From: Pontederia crassipes | Lineage: Eukaryota > Streptophyta > Magnoliopsida > Commelinales > Pontederiaceae | Length of the DNA stretch: 64,000 nucleotides | Assembly: GCA_030549335.1 (NCBI GenBank) | Contig: CM060188.1 | Span: 18,727,501-18,791,500, forward strand | Reading direction: 5' to 3' | In this document: positions 13,001 through 23,640 of the stretch, piece by piece | Position numbering within the stretch: position 1 is the first letter of the stretch | Layout of the letters: every line of letters starts with the position of its first letter | The notes under the pieces: generated by a model | What the model was told of the DNA's origin: nothing | Databases searched by the model: none | Seen by the model: only the letters and a program-made list of their open reading frames with translations | Translations under genes and position numbers: made by a program

Positions 13001-15949
13001 AAAACAGGTCTGAACAATAATTCAAGTTTATGCATAGGGTGAAACTGAGGGCTATAAGTAGGTAGGCAATTTTTTGACAAATTCAAGGTTTTCAATTATG
13101 AGAAAGGATTACTGCAAAAACAAATGCAAGCCACAAATTTTAACATACATTCTCCAAGAACCACTAGTTCTAATACTATGAAACCCAGAAGATATTGTTA
13201 AAATGTTGTAAAACAAAAGAGAAATGTGTTTGCATATGTTAACTGAGTACAAAGAGCAACTTCTCAATGAAAATTTAACACCCTTGATCAGTGAAGTAAG
13301 AAAAGAGCTTTGGATAAGATGTAACAAAATGATTAGGAAAACACACTGTATGGCTGTAATAAAGGCATTAACTGATAAGACGAAGTCAGATACCAGGATC
13401 TGACACCTAGTCGAACTATTGTAGAACAAATAGGATACTTCATATGCGATCAGAATTGAACAAATACCACAGAAACATTTACAAAAGTCACCATAAAGAT
13501 TCTGCTATTTAGATAATCACCTGAGATTCAAGTTTATATGGGTTTGGCAAGTGCCTGTCTTCCCAATCCTTCCTTCGTGGACGAGATGTTAATCCCCATC
13601 CTGGACGATCGAAAGCAACAACTGGGCAGCCAATATTTCTAGACAACATGCTCATCACATGCCTCCATGAGAACACCCCTCCTCCAAATCCATGCACCAA
13701 GACAACAGCCACTCTCCCTTTTTCCTCCACTCCAAGGCCCAAACTTGTCAGTGAACATGTATCACTATTGCTGTCATCAAGGCATAAAGCAGGAACTTCT
13801 GAGAAGAATGATGATGAAGTTGCAGGATCCACCAAAAGAGGTGCATATAGGGAGGGATTATGGAATTGGTTACTGAAGTTCCTCATAAGAAGTGGTTGCT
13901 TTTTAGGTGGCAGTGTTAGAGGCCTTTCAAGCTTAAGCCTTACAGAGGAAATGCTTTGAGGACTTGTATTTGGACTGGAATCATTGAAAGGTGAGGAGGG
14001 GAAAGAACATGAGAATGGTGACTCAAAGAGGCTTGTCTTGTAATGAACTGTAAGCCCTTGGCAAACAATAAATAAACTATCAATCTCTACAAGGGAACTT
14101 ATGGGAAGATCTTGTTCATCCCGAATTACGGCCTTCCTTTTCATTTCACTATCACTTTTGGGATATTTCCCAATGGGAGTGGGAGAGCGAGGGACCTTGC
14201 TGTACCCAGAGAAAACGTTGCAAGCCAGAACCTGAAACCAAAGAAAGGAAACAATCAGTTGTAACTCAATTTGAAACATTTTTGCAAGAGCATGGTGCTT
14301 GCATTGAGAAACATACAGCTTCTGGGTCTACACGATGAAACAACAATTTTCTCCTTGCTCTGCAGCTTGTTCTATAGGCAATAACAACATGACCAAGAGC
14401 AAAGACTAACGAAGACAGAAATAGAACAGGCATCCCCCATGACTTCTTCAGATGCAACTTCTCAGTTGACAAAGATGGTGGAGCTTCAGAGTCGAGATCA
14501 GAACTAGGAATAAACACACATGCCTTTATTGATAAGACAAGAACTGAAGCCAAGGAACATATTGTTGTTGTTCCAAGATAAGGCCCATGAGAAAGTCCAG
14601 GATTATCACAAATGGAATATACACCTGCAAAAAGATAGTATAATTGTTTCATTAGACGAATAGATCAGTAAATCAAATAAGTAAATAAGCAAGACCAATA
14701 GTTGTGGGGCATGATATGTTACTACCTAGAAACGCTCTCACACAATACTCTTTTATAAAATTCAACAAAGCATAAATGATAGTGACAATTCAAAACCAGT
14801 TACTTCCTAGTTTCATTATCAACACTTTCTATCAAGTTACATTTACATAAGCTGGAAAGGCATCATATTTTCTCATCTTCGGCTATAATTATTTAGTATA
14901 ATAGTTTGCCAAGTTTCACCATAGGCACCACCAATTGATGTCGCTGAAATTTCATGGGAACATTAAGACCAATACGAGATATCGGGCTTACATGGGACTT
15001 AGGGATCTGTAATAGAGAAATACTCATTTGGGAAATCCAAAAATGGAAATAACATATTGTTTACGAAGAAAAAAACATAGAAGAAGAAACTTCGGAAAAA
15101 ATGAAGAAGGATCATAAACCGCCGCTTCAATAACAATAACCTTGAAAGACGATGGTTTGGAAGAAAGATGGCAATGATACTAAAGTAATAGAAGGGTCCA
15201 TGGACTATAAATTTGCAAATGATGTTATCCATATTACACTGAAAGAACGAGTCCCGGCAGATATTGGGAAAGACGTGAAATTTCTCTGAGCTTAAAAATT
15301 GTAGAACTTACCAAAGCCAAATATTGACTGTTAGCATTTCTTTGCACTGATTGGTTTTTCATAGAGTCGATTATAAAAGAAACAAGTAGTTCTACTTTAT
15401 TGTCCAACAAAACAACAGGAAGTAAGAATAATCCAGCGATGTCAAAACCAACTCCTGAAACAAAAAAGAAGACTAAGAAAACATATTTTCAACTTTGAGG
15501 GGCCAAAAAACAATCAATTTTTACCACAAAACAATTAATTTTTTTTAAAGTCAGATAAATTAGTTTCCAAATCACGAAGATAACAAAGTTTCTGAAATGG
15601 CAGTTTGCGCAGAGATGGTGAGTTCGAAGAAAGAATTTTTCAGAAAATGATGACGGGAGACGGTAAAAAGACGACACATACATGTGATTATTAGGGATCT
15701 AAGGACTGAAACGAATGGTATGTCCATCAAGGAGCTCCGGAAGCCGTATCTCTCGATGTGACCCCGGAGACCGTAGCACCTCCCGCACGCGAAGGCGGAG
15801 GCCAGCCCCAGCGACACCGCAGCGTCCCCTACTGCCACGAGCAAGGGCGCGGACAGCACGAGGAGCGATGCCACCATGGACAGCATGAAGAAGACCGTAC
15901 GCAGCGCCCTCCGGAACCTCTCCAGCCCGCCCTTCCCTCCGGCCGCCAT
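10022..15949 (-). CDS. Membrane-anchored alpha/beta-hydrolase fold protein, seven exons
   Basis: Minus-strand exons 15949-15682, 14624-14317, 14231-13521, 12281-12153, 11644-11441, 10907-10707 and 10123-10022 join in frame through GT-AG introns into a 640 aa protein. It closely resembles an uncharacterised Arabidopsis alpha/beta-hydrolase of about 630 aa. The N-terminus has a hydrophobic segment at about residues 17-45, with two more near 103-125 and 158-178, so it is probably membrane-bound. The hydrolase domain starts with the oxyanion motif HGFGGG (372-377). The nucleophile elbow is GHDDG (449-453), placing Asp451 where most relatives have Ser. D589 (AGAEDALVP) and H617 (GCGHLPHEE) complete a triad. 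Asp nucleophiles are typical of epoxide hydrolases and dehalogenases, but the substrate here is unknown. The start at 15949 has a strong context (GCCATGGC); an in-frame ATG at 16126 would add 59 residues. Confidence 0.93.
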
Positions 15950-16330
15950 GGCTTCCCGCCCGAGGCCGCTTTCCCTCTCCTGAGAGCCGAGGACGCTAGC
16001 TCGGGCTTCGTCGCTGCGAAGGCGGAGGAGGAGGAGCCGATCTAGATGGCGGAACCCTAGGGGCCGGCGACGGGATGAAATCGGCAGTGGTGGATTCCGG
16101 CGGCGATCCGGCCATTTACCGGCCAAGTCTACCGTGATTACGGCAGATCGCTCGGCTCAGCGATCGGTGACGGCATTGGGCGCTCGGCGAGACGAAGAAT
16201 GGTGGGAGGAATATTAGAAACTTTAGTATCTTGTTTTTTTTCCTAAATATAAAGCAAAAAAACTAACAAGAACAGCGAGAGGAAAGAGAGGTTTCGGCGG
16301 AGAGGGAGAGAGAATGGGCGGAAACGATGG
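15950..16330 (-). promoter_or_regulatory. 5' leader and presumed promoter of the hydrolase gene
   Basis: A GC-rich leader (15950-16150), an A/T-rich spacer and a purine-rich (GA)n stretch near 16275-16315 lie upstream of the hydrolase start on the minus strand. This layout is typical of a plant core promoter and 5' UTR. No precise TATA box or start site can be assigned. Confidence 0.35.
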
Positions 16331-18878
16331 CTTTTATTTTAGGGGCCCGTCCAACAATCTCAACCTTTTTATATTTAAATAGCATTACAATAATATATTA
16401 ATAATCCCCTTCACTCACCTGTACTTCCCCTCCAGCTATTTCAAAATTTTGGCAATAGTTTATAAGTTTAATGCAAGTGCACGCTACAATGTTTTTATAT
16501 TAATAGCCGTATAATTGTCATGTTTTTCTTTCCTTCTAAACATTTACCAATTATGTTAAAAGTTGAATATTTTAAGAGTGTTGCTCATTTTCTAAAAAGG
16601 TTAATAAATAGGTAGAACACAAAATTTTACATTTCGTACTTATTTATTATTGTTTAATTATTTTAATATTTATAATGTAAAATTAAATTTATTATATACT
16701 TTTTTAGATAAAATAGTATATAATTATTGGTGTAATTATTTGATAGTAAAAAATATCATCTAAGACTAAACAATTTATTAATATTTTAATCACGTTTACT
16801 ACATAATATATACTTTGAATTAGTATATAATTATTTTATTAAATAAAATTAGTATTCTACTCTCGTTCTATATTAAATACTATATATATACATTTTTCTC
16901 TATTCTAAATCCTAAATATTGATGTTAAAATATAAAAATTTACTTGTTCTTTTCAGTTATATCGAACTACATATAATTATCTTAATTATATTTAATAGCT
17001 AACTATTTTTATGAGACTTTGTGGTATTGTGTCCCTCCGGGATACCCTTCTAGACCTTCTACTCTTCTTATAACAGGGCAGATGTTTTTACTGGTTTAAT
17101 AATAATAATGTATTTAAACAGTTCTCCTCGTCGTTGATTGCACATCTTTTACGGGGTTGGTTGCAGCTTCAAATGACTACTATGCCCCTACTTGTCGAAA
17201 TTATTCCAAACGGTCGGATGAGGCGGCAACGGAATCATAATTGCGTATGAGAAGGGTCCCACATCAGGACGATTCGGTCATTTCAACCGTCGGATCAGGG
17301 CTCGACGGCAGTCGCTGTATGGATAAGGATTTGAGAGTTTTCCTTTTTAAATGTAAATAAATAACTAAAGGTAATTGATTTTTTCGCCTTTTTTATTGTT
17401 ATAAAGAGAATAATTTTAAAATATAGAGGCAGAGGATTCGATAGAATAATTTTGTTACAAAAAGTATCTTTTTGAAAACGATAAAATACAGAAAGCACAT
17501 ATTTATGTTTACATTATGATCATGTTGTCCGCACATTGCGGGAGCGTCATATTAATTATAATAATTACAATTGTCCAAATTTTTTTAGGAAAAATCAATC
17601 TCACATAACATATTGGCACTGTGCAGTGTGCAGAGGCGGAGTAAAACATAATTGTTACTGAATGTGCAGTATGTTTTTCATACATAAGCATGTTTCAAAT
17701 TTTCATTTTTAAATTCATCGAAACATGATAATTTTATTAATCTAATGACGTTTAGAAAAAGCATAATATTGTCTCTACCATTAACCCTTCTCGAATTAAT
17801 CTAATGATGCTCCAAACAAAATGGACCCCCTTCCTTCCCCCAATTGGGGGGGGAGGCAATTTTTTTAGAAAGAGAGCCCCCCATCACCACCGGCGACAGC
17901 TGCAGCAGCGGCAGAAGTTGGCAGCAGGCGTTTCCAACCTGCAAGTTGTGGGGGAGAAAAAAAAAAGGCACGAAATTATTATGTACATGTTGGGTCCCAC
18001 CGCTTCACTCATGACAGCATGTTATGATCCCGCGACGGGACCCGCTTGATTAAAAAAAAGAAAATAATAATAATTCTGTTTTATATTAATATAAAGTGAA
18101 TAATGTATTTTAATATGTTTTTTTATTGCGTCTGTGTCACATGTGATACCCCATAATTCGTACTATAATTTTTTCTTTTGAACTTGTATATGTTAAAAAA
18201 ATAAAAGTATACAATATACGAGACGGAATATTTTGATGCGCATGTATTTCGTATTAAAAAAAAATTCTTCCACAGAAACAACGGAGATGCGGATCATCTG
18301 GTTCGTCCGAGTTGTTCCGGTGGGGCCGCCCTGCCACCAACGCGGTGGCCGGAGGAGGAGCGTGCGAGTGGAGCCCGCATACGAAAACCAAATAGCATAA
18401 GTAATTCATTTTGGCAAGTTTCTTTTTTTCTGCAATTTTTGTATGAGTGATCTAATTGGAGAACTATGCGACGTTTTTTTTTCCCAATTTAACTCGTCCT
18501 CAACTAAAAAAGACAATGATGTTAGATGACAAATTCAAATACCATGATAGAAAAAAAGTCATCACACTTTTTAGTTTTTGCCCTGTTGCAAGGTGATTTG
18601 CGGATTGTAGTAGTTAATGTACTTTCTTGAAGACATAATAAAAAAAAAAGAGAAAGTTATGGTTTCCGAGGAGAAGTTAAATATACGGGTGGCGGAATGA
18701 TTCATATGTCGCTCTGCCGTTTGGGAGGGCGAATCGTCAATCGTGGTCGGATCCGAAACCAAAGTAACCGCGCGCGTATCGTAGTATTATTGCAGAGAGA
18801 GAGAGAGGAGCGAGAGCGAGACGTGGGCCAATGGATCCAATAATTCGGGACCCCACTTCGTTCGGATAAAGGCGCGCA
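16330..18878. other. Intergenic DNA, AT-rich with two GC-rich islands
   Basis: There is no recognisable gene. From 16360 to 17040 the sequence is very AT-rich. A moderately GC-rich patch lies at 17120-17330. At 17815-18050 there is a C/G-rich segment whose CCCCCAATTGGGGGG core is palindromic, resembling the small GC-rich repeats elsewhere in the window. From about 18690 to 18878 the sequence is CpG-rich and continues beyond the LTR element at 23179. Confidence 0.4.
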
Positions 18879-19502
18879 TGTCACGGGGCGTTTCCGTGTC
18901 AGCCCTCGGTCGTTTAGCGTCGAAAACATGGAACACATGCAGCCGTCTCGCACTGCGTAATATTACGGAATACCAAGTTATCCGCCCTTAGAGCATTTAT
19001 CTTGTAAGGTCGTCCTTATGAATGGCCAAGTAGGTGACGTTCTCGTAGGGTACGTCTTTTACATCTTCAATATGTAATAAAACTCCTATACATACGGTAC
19101 ACTGGGAGGAGTTCACTAGTGTCTTCCGAGGCCCAATTATATGTTATGTTTCATCATATTTAATACAAGTAAGCTTTCCTTTAATTCTAATGTCATGGCC
19201 TTGAGCGTGGGGTGGCAACCCACATCGGTGTCCCTTCGTGGCGTCCTGTGGTCCCTTCGTCGCCCCTTCGGACTTTAAGCGCTCAAGCGTCAACATTAGT
19301 GTCGCAACGCGCTAATGCCACGGTCTCGTGACGAGTAGTCCAACACTCTAGTCATGTCCGTGATTGAACGCCTATAAGAGCGACTCTCGGCAAAGTCGTC
19401 TCGACCATAAAACTTCCGCTGCAAACTTAAAACAAGCTTGGCTAGGTGCCTATCCGCCTAATCGCCGCACGTGGTCTAGTGTCCGAGAATGATCCCGTGA
19501 CA
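18879..19502 (+). repeat. Left LTR of the non-autonomous retrotransposon
   Basis: 624 bp from TGTCACGGGG to CGTGACA. It aligns collinearly with the right LTR but lacks about 43 bp near its start: after gcgtttcc it jumps almost directly to gccctcgg, where the right copy has an intervening segment. Confidence 0.88.
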
Positions 19503-19504
19503 AG

Positions 19505-19516
19505 TGGTATCAGAGC
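19505..19516 (+). other. Primer-binding site for initiator tRNA-Met
   Basis: The sequence tggtatcagagc lies 2 bp after the left LTR. It is the standard plant primer-binding site complementary to the 3' end of initiator tRNA-Met, and it fixes the element's orientation as plus. Confidence 0.9.
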
Positions 19517-21389
19517 AGTTCTTCCTGCTCGGATTACCCAACGACGATGACTCGCTTGTGTCATCGCAACGTGCCCTGGCGTAGGAAGTGTGCTTCCGCT
19601 CAAATATTCCATCACGCCCAGGCGCACTGGTACCATGATCTTTGATCATGGACGCCAACGAGGAAGGCATGGCAAGCCTCCTCGCCGCACGCCCAGTCGT
19701 GCCCCGCAGCTTGTTCCTCATACACCCGTGTCGTGTCAAGAAACGTCCGTCATGCATTATGATGGCGGATTGATCGTCCCGCCTAACCGGGACGGTCATG
19801 CGTCGCTCACTCGAGTAGATCAACCACCCCAGGTATACAGTCGGGAATCCTGAAGTGTCGCGCTGCGTCAAAGAGTGGTCATATGCTCCGCATGATGGTC
19901 TTGCGCTACTCATATTATGAGATCGCTTACACGAGCGTCGTGTAACTCGGAAGACCCGTGTCACATTCAGGGACTGTCGGTCATGCACTATCATGACGAC
20001 CTGGCGCTGCTCGGTATTTCGTGAGGTCGCATCGCATGCCCAGTCGTGCAATGTGAAGTGCACAACCGCTTCACGGGAGAAGTTGTCTTAAAGACAAATA
20101 TCAAGGTTCATGGTCCCTTTTCGGCCAAAGAATATAATCCTTTCGGCCAAGGAGTATCAATCACAAGCATCTTGTCGTGCCGCAGTATCGCCTGCCACGC
20201 CACGATGACTTTCAGGAATGGAGCAAAGCGTTGATTACTTGCAAACACTCGCGGACGAGCTGTCAGACTTGCTTGCCTCGTCAAGTGTCGCCCCGCAAGC
20301 GGCGTGATGTCATCCATCGAAGAGTTGGACGAACCTTATACATGCCAACGCAAATCGACGTCTCAACTCAGCGACCAATTTGGCAAATGGTCTGAGCGTC
20401 GAGCATCGGCGAACCTTGGCATGCTGCTGTCAAGCGTTCTGCCGCCAACCGAAGGAAGGAGTGTCCTTTCCTTTCGGACATCGCCTCGAGTAATCGAAGC
20501 GGCCTCCAAGGATCACAATGCGAAAGTTTCGAAGGACACATTGGAGATGTCGTCCCTTCGAATGGAGATGGAGGTAATGTTGGGAGCTCATGCCACGAGT
20601 TCACCAACCGCAGTTCGCTTATCTAAGCGGAGCATCTTCACAAGCATCCGTCCGGATTAGTGAAGACCCGGAACGGCTACTCTTTTGCAAGGGTCAAGCC
20701 GCCCGGTGGACGAGTATGTCAAAGGTGTATGATCTAGGATGACAAGCACAATGACTTTACTTTGTCCAAGGTGCGGACGGACGAGCATCTAAGGTGCATC
20801 CTCTTCGTGAATGAGCACAACGATCTCGCCCCGTCCATACCCCAAAGGGATTGTCAAAACTTCAAAGGAGGTCCCAGGATCGGAAGAAGACATATCCCAA
20901 GAACCCTGCAAGATGTGGCAAACTCAGGATGGCGTTATACCATCGCGACAAGGTAGAATGTGGCAAACATGCATCCCAGACATGGGACAGAAGAAGTGGC
21001 AGTCCATCAATTATGCAAGCCCTGACAAGTTGGGACTGGAGGTCAAGATCGCATTGTTCAGCATCGGCCAGATGGGCATGTTGAAGGAGGAAGTGAAAGG
21101 AATCACCGAGCTCCGCCTACAGTGTTCCCAGGAGGATGAAGACCCAGTGTTGGTGCTCTTCAAGCAGAGGGGTTAGAAGCTTTGGACTAGGAAGGAGTTG
21201 GAACGACCGGATCGTCCAACCTCTGTTCACTAGTCGACGCTGCCAAGTCAATCGGAACAAGTGCCATACCACCAAAGCCCTTGAGCAAGGGCAATGGTGG
21301 GAGAGAGAAGCTCAAGTCGCAAGGAGGAAGCTACTTATGTCGAAGATAAAGATCGCCCATCGAAGCAGGAGAAGAGAGTCGAACCACAG

Positions 21390-22060
21390 GCACATGTGGG
21401 GGGACCCTCATTGTCGCTCACTATAGCGACTGGGAGTGGACAAGATGCGGAATATTATACCAAATAACCTTGCTCCACCTCAAACCGTCGAGATATCTCT
21501 TGTCCACCAAGGGGAATGTGGAACTATTTTCAAGGCTCGGCGGACGAAGGACTCAACGTTGCAGTCATCTGTAACTTGGGGACAGTGAGTTGAAACCACA
21601 AGGAAATGTGGGGAGACTCTCGTCGCCCACTATGGCGACTTGGATGGACAAGGCATGGATTGTCATATCAAAGAACCTTGTCCCGCCTCAAGACTGCCGA
21701 AACATCATGTGGTCACCAAGGAGGAGGTGGTCCTGCGCTTTTAGTTCGACAGAGGTATGGAAGACTCTACGTTGCAATCATTTGCAACATAGAGACGTTG
21801 AGTCAAACCCACAAAGAGACCTGAAGCGTCCCAAAGTATCCGTGGGAAGACTCTCGTCGCTCATCATAGCGACCCCAGGCACTCGAAGCAGACAAGCTAC
21901 AAGCATCGACATCGGAGAGCTTGTGCTGTTTCAAACCGTCGAAATTCAAGAATGATCATCAAGGGTGAGATGGTCCTGTACTTCGCATTCGACGGAAGGG
22001 AGACCTTATGCTGCGGCCATCCGCAACATGAAGGCATCGAGTCAAGTCATGCAGGTCGAA
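21390..22060 (+). repeat. Three degenerate ~210-235 bp tandem repeats inside the LTR element
   Basis: The block gtcgctcactatagcgact recurs in variant form near 21413, 21622 and 21855. Between these lie matching blocks such as ttgcagtcatctgtaac (21559), ttgcaatcatttgcaac (21773) and gcggccatccgcaac (~22013), each followed by a gagt(t/c) segment. The array sits in the 3' half of the interior, just before the region leading to the purine tract, and does not maintain an open frame. Confidence 0.7.
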
Positions 22061-22511
22061 TGACGAGACTCTTCATCGTGTTCTACACGACCCTGAGACA
22101 ACTCTTCTCCGCGCTATTCCTGAAGGCATATAAGAGTTGTTTCACCCCCAAAGAAGCCAAACCACACAAGTTGACGCTGCGCAAGTCGAAGAGAAGTGAA
22201 GCCAACAGAGACTTGATGGACGGATAGTTGCTTGATGAAGTCAGACCGCACATGGCGGACTCCACTGGCGCTGCACAAGTGATGACCCCAGATTGGACGA
22301 AGGATCAGCGAGCGAAGCAGGTCTGAGGGAGGAGTCCTCTGCGAGGCCCCAAGGAGCGGGCATTCCTGGCGTTGCGTGATGCTGGTGAAGTTGAAGTCAA
22401 GGCAAAGAAGACAGAATTGAACGAGACAAGCGAAGTCAAGACTCAAGACGAAGGCCCCGAGGAAGCCCGGACAACGGCGTCGGGGGCGTCACCGACTTGG
22501 GTGGGGGAGAA

Positions 22512-23178
22512 TGTCACGGGGCGTTTCCCGTGACACGAAGCGTGAAGCCTCGTGGCACCAGTGCCGCTCAACTTATAGCCCTCGGCCGCTTAGCGCCGAA
22601 AATACGGAACACATGCAGCCGCCCCGCACTGCGTAATATTGCGAAGTACCAAGTTATCCGCCCTTAGGGCATTTATTTTGTAAGGTCGTCCTTATGAATG
22701 GCCAAGTAGGTGACGTTCCCGTAGGGTACGTCTTTTACATCTTCAATATGTAACAAGACTCCTATACCTACGGTACACTGGGAGGAGTTCACTAGTACCT
22801 TCCGAGGCCCAATTGTATGTTATGTTTCATCATATTTAATACAAGTAAGATTTTCTTTAATTCTAGTGTCATGGCCTTGAGCGTGGGGTGGCAACCCACA
22901 TCGGTGTCCCTTCGTGGCGTCCCGTGGTCCCTTCGTCGCCCCTTCGGACTTTAAGCGCTCAAGCGCCAACATTAGTGCCGCAACGCGCTAATGTCACGGT
23001 CTCGTGATGAGTAGTCCAACACTCTAGTCATGTCCGTGATTGAACGCCTATAAGAGCGACTCTCGGCAAAGTCGTCTCGATCATAAAACTTCCGTTGCAA
23101 ACTCAAAACAGTCTTGGCTAGGTGCCTATCCGTCTAGTCGTCGCACGTGGTCTAGTGTTCGAGAATGACCCAGTGACA
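22512..23178 (+). repeat. Right LTR of the non-autonomous retrotransposon
   Basis: 667 bp, collinear with the left LTR and preceded by a purine tract. Its first 24 bases form a near-perfect palindrome (tgtcacggg / cccgtgaca around a 6-base loop). It probably represents the fuller form of the LTR. Confidence 0.88.
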
Positions 23179-23182
23179 CGCA

Positions 23183-23640
23183 CGGGGCGCGCGGCTCGAT
23201 GTGGCACGCGACGGAGGAGATAACGGTTTGAGCAGAGGCAAAGGGCGGAAGGAAGGAAAACGATGAAAGGTGCTACGTATGCGCGTCCGCTTTGAATGTG
23301 GCGTAGCGGTTCCGATACGTAGTGACGCTGTCCCTGCGACGGGAGCAAATCACGCTTGTTTTCTTATTTTATCAAGGAAAAAAAGGACAAACATGGTCAC
23401 GACGTCACACCAGTGGCAAGAGGCCCTCTTGCCCACGAGAGAGAGAGAGAGAGAGAGTACCGAGTGGGTGCCACCGTGCCGGAGGCCCAGAGAGTGACAT
23501 GACTAACGCGTGCGTTATGAGTGTTCTCCCAAGACAATAACGTTTTCCTCGATCCGGCGATATAAGAGCACTACGTGTCGTTTTGATGAGATGGTAGGAG
23601 ATTTTTTTTCCCTCTAAGCTAGGTGGAGTAATAAATAGTT
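23183..23640. promoter_or_regulatory. CpG-rich island with promoter-like motifs, interrupted by the LTR element
   Basis: This GC-rich sequence continues the composition of 18690-18878, so the LTR element split an existing island. It contains several ACGT cores (gacgtcac, tacgtgtcg), a (GA)n run at 23440-23458 and gatataagagc near 23560, which could act as a TATA element. No downstream coding region was found, so a regulatory role is only a possibility. Confidence 0.25.

Larger units (their letters stand above)
18879..23178 (+). mobile_element. Non-autonomous LTR retrotransposon, complete, with 4 bp target repeat
   Basis: A 4.3 kb element bounded by TGTCAC...GTGACA and flanked on both sides by the 4 bp direct repeat cgca (18875-18878 and 23179-23182). 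Two LTRs enclose about 3.0 kb of interior. A primer-binding site complementary to initiator tRNA-Met (tggtatcagagc, 19505-19516) follows the left LTR, and a purine tract (gtgggggagaa) ends at 22511. The interior shows no recognisable protease, reverse transcriptase, RNase H or integrase, only short unrecognised ORFs, so it must depend on a partner in trans (LARD or TR-GAG type). LTR differences are mostly C/T and G/A changes, consistent with decay of methylated DNA. The superfamily cannot be assigned without pol. Confidence 0.88.

Noticed and set aside
19476-20063. 195-codon ORF on the minus strand in the LTR element
   Set aside because: It is antisense to the element's orientation (set by PBS and PPT), extends into the LTR and has no recognisable domain.
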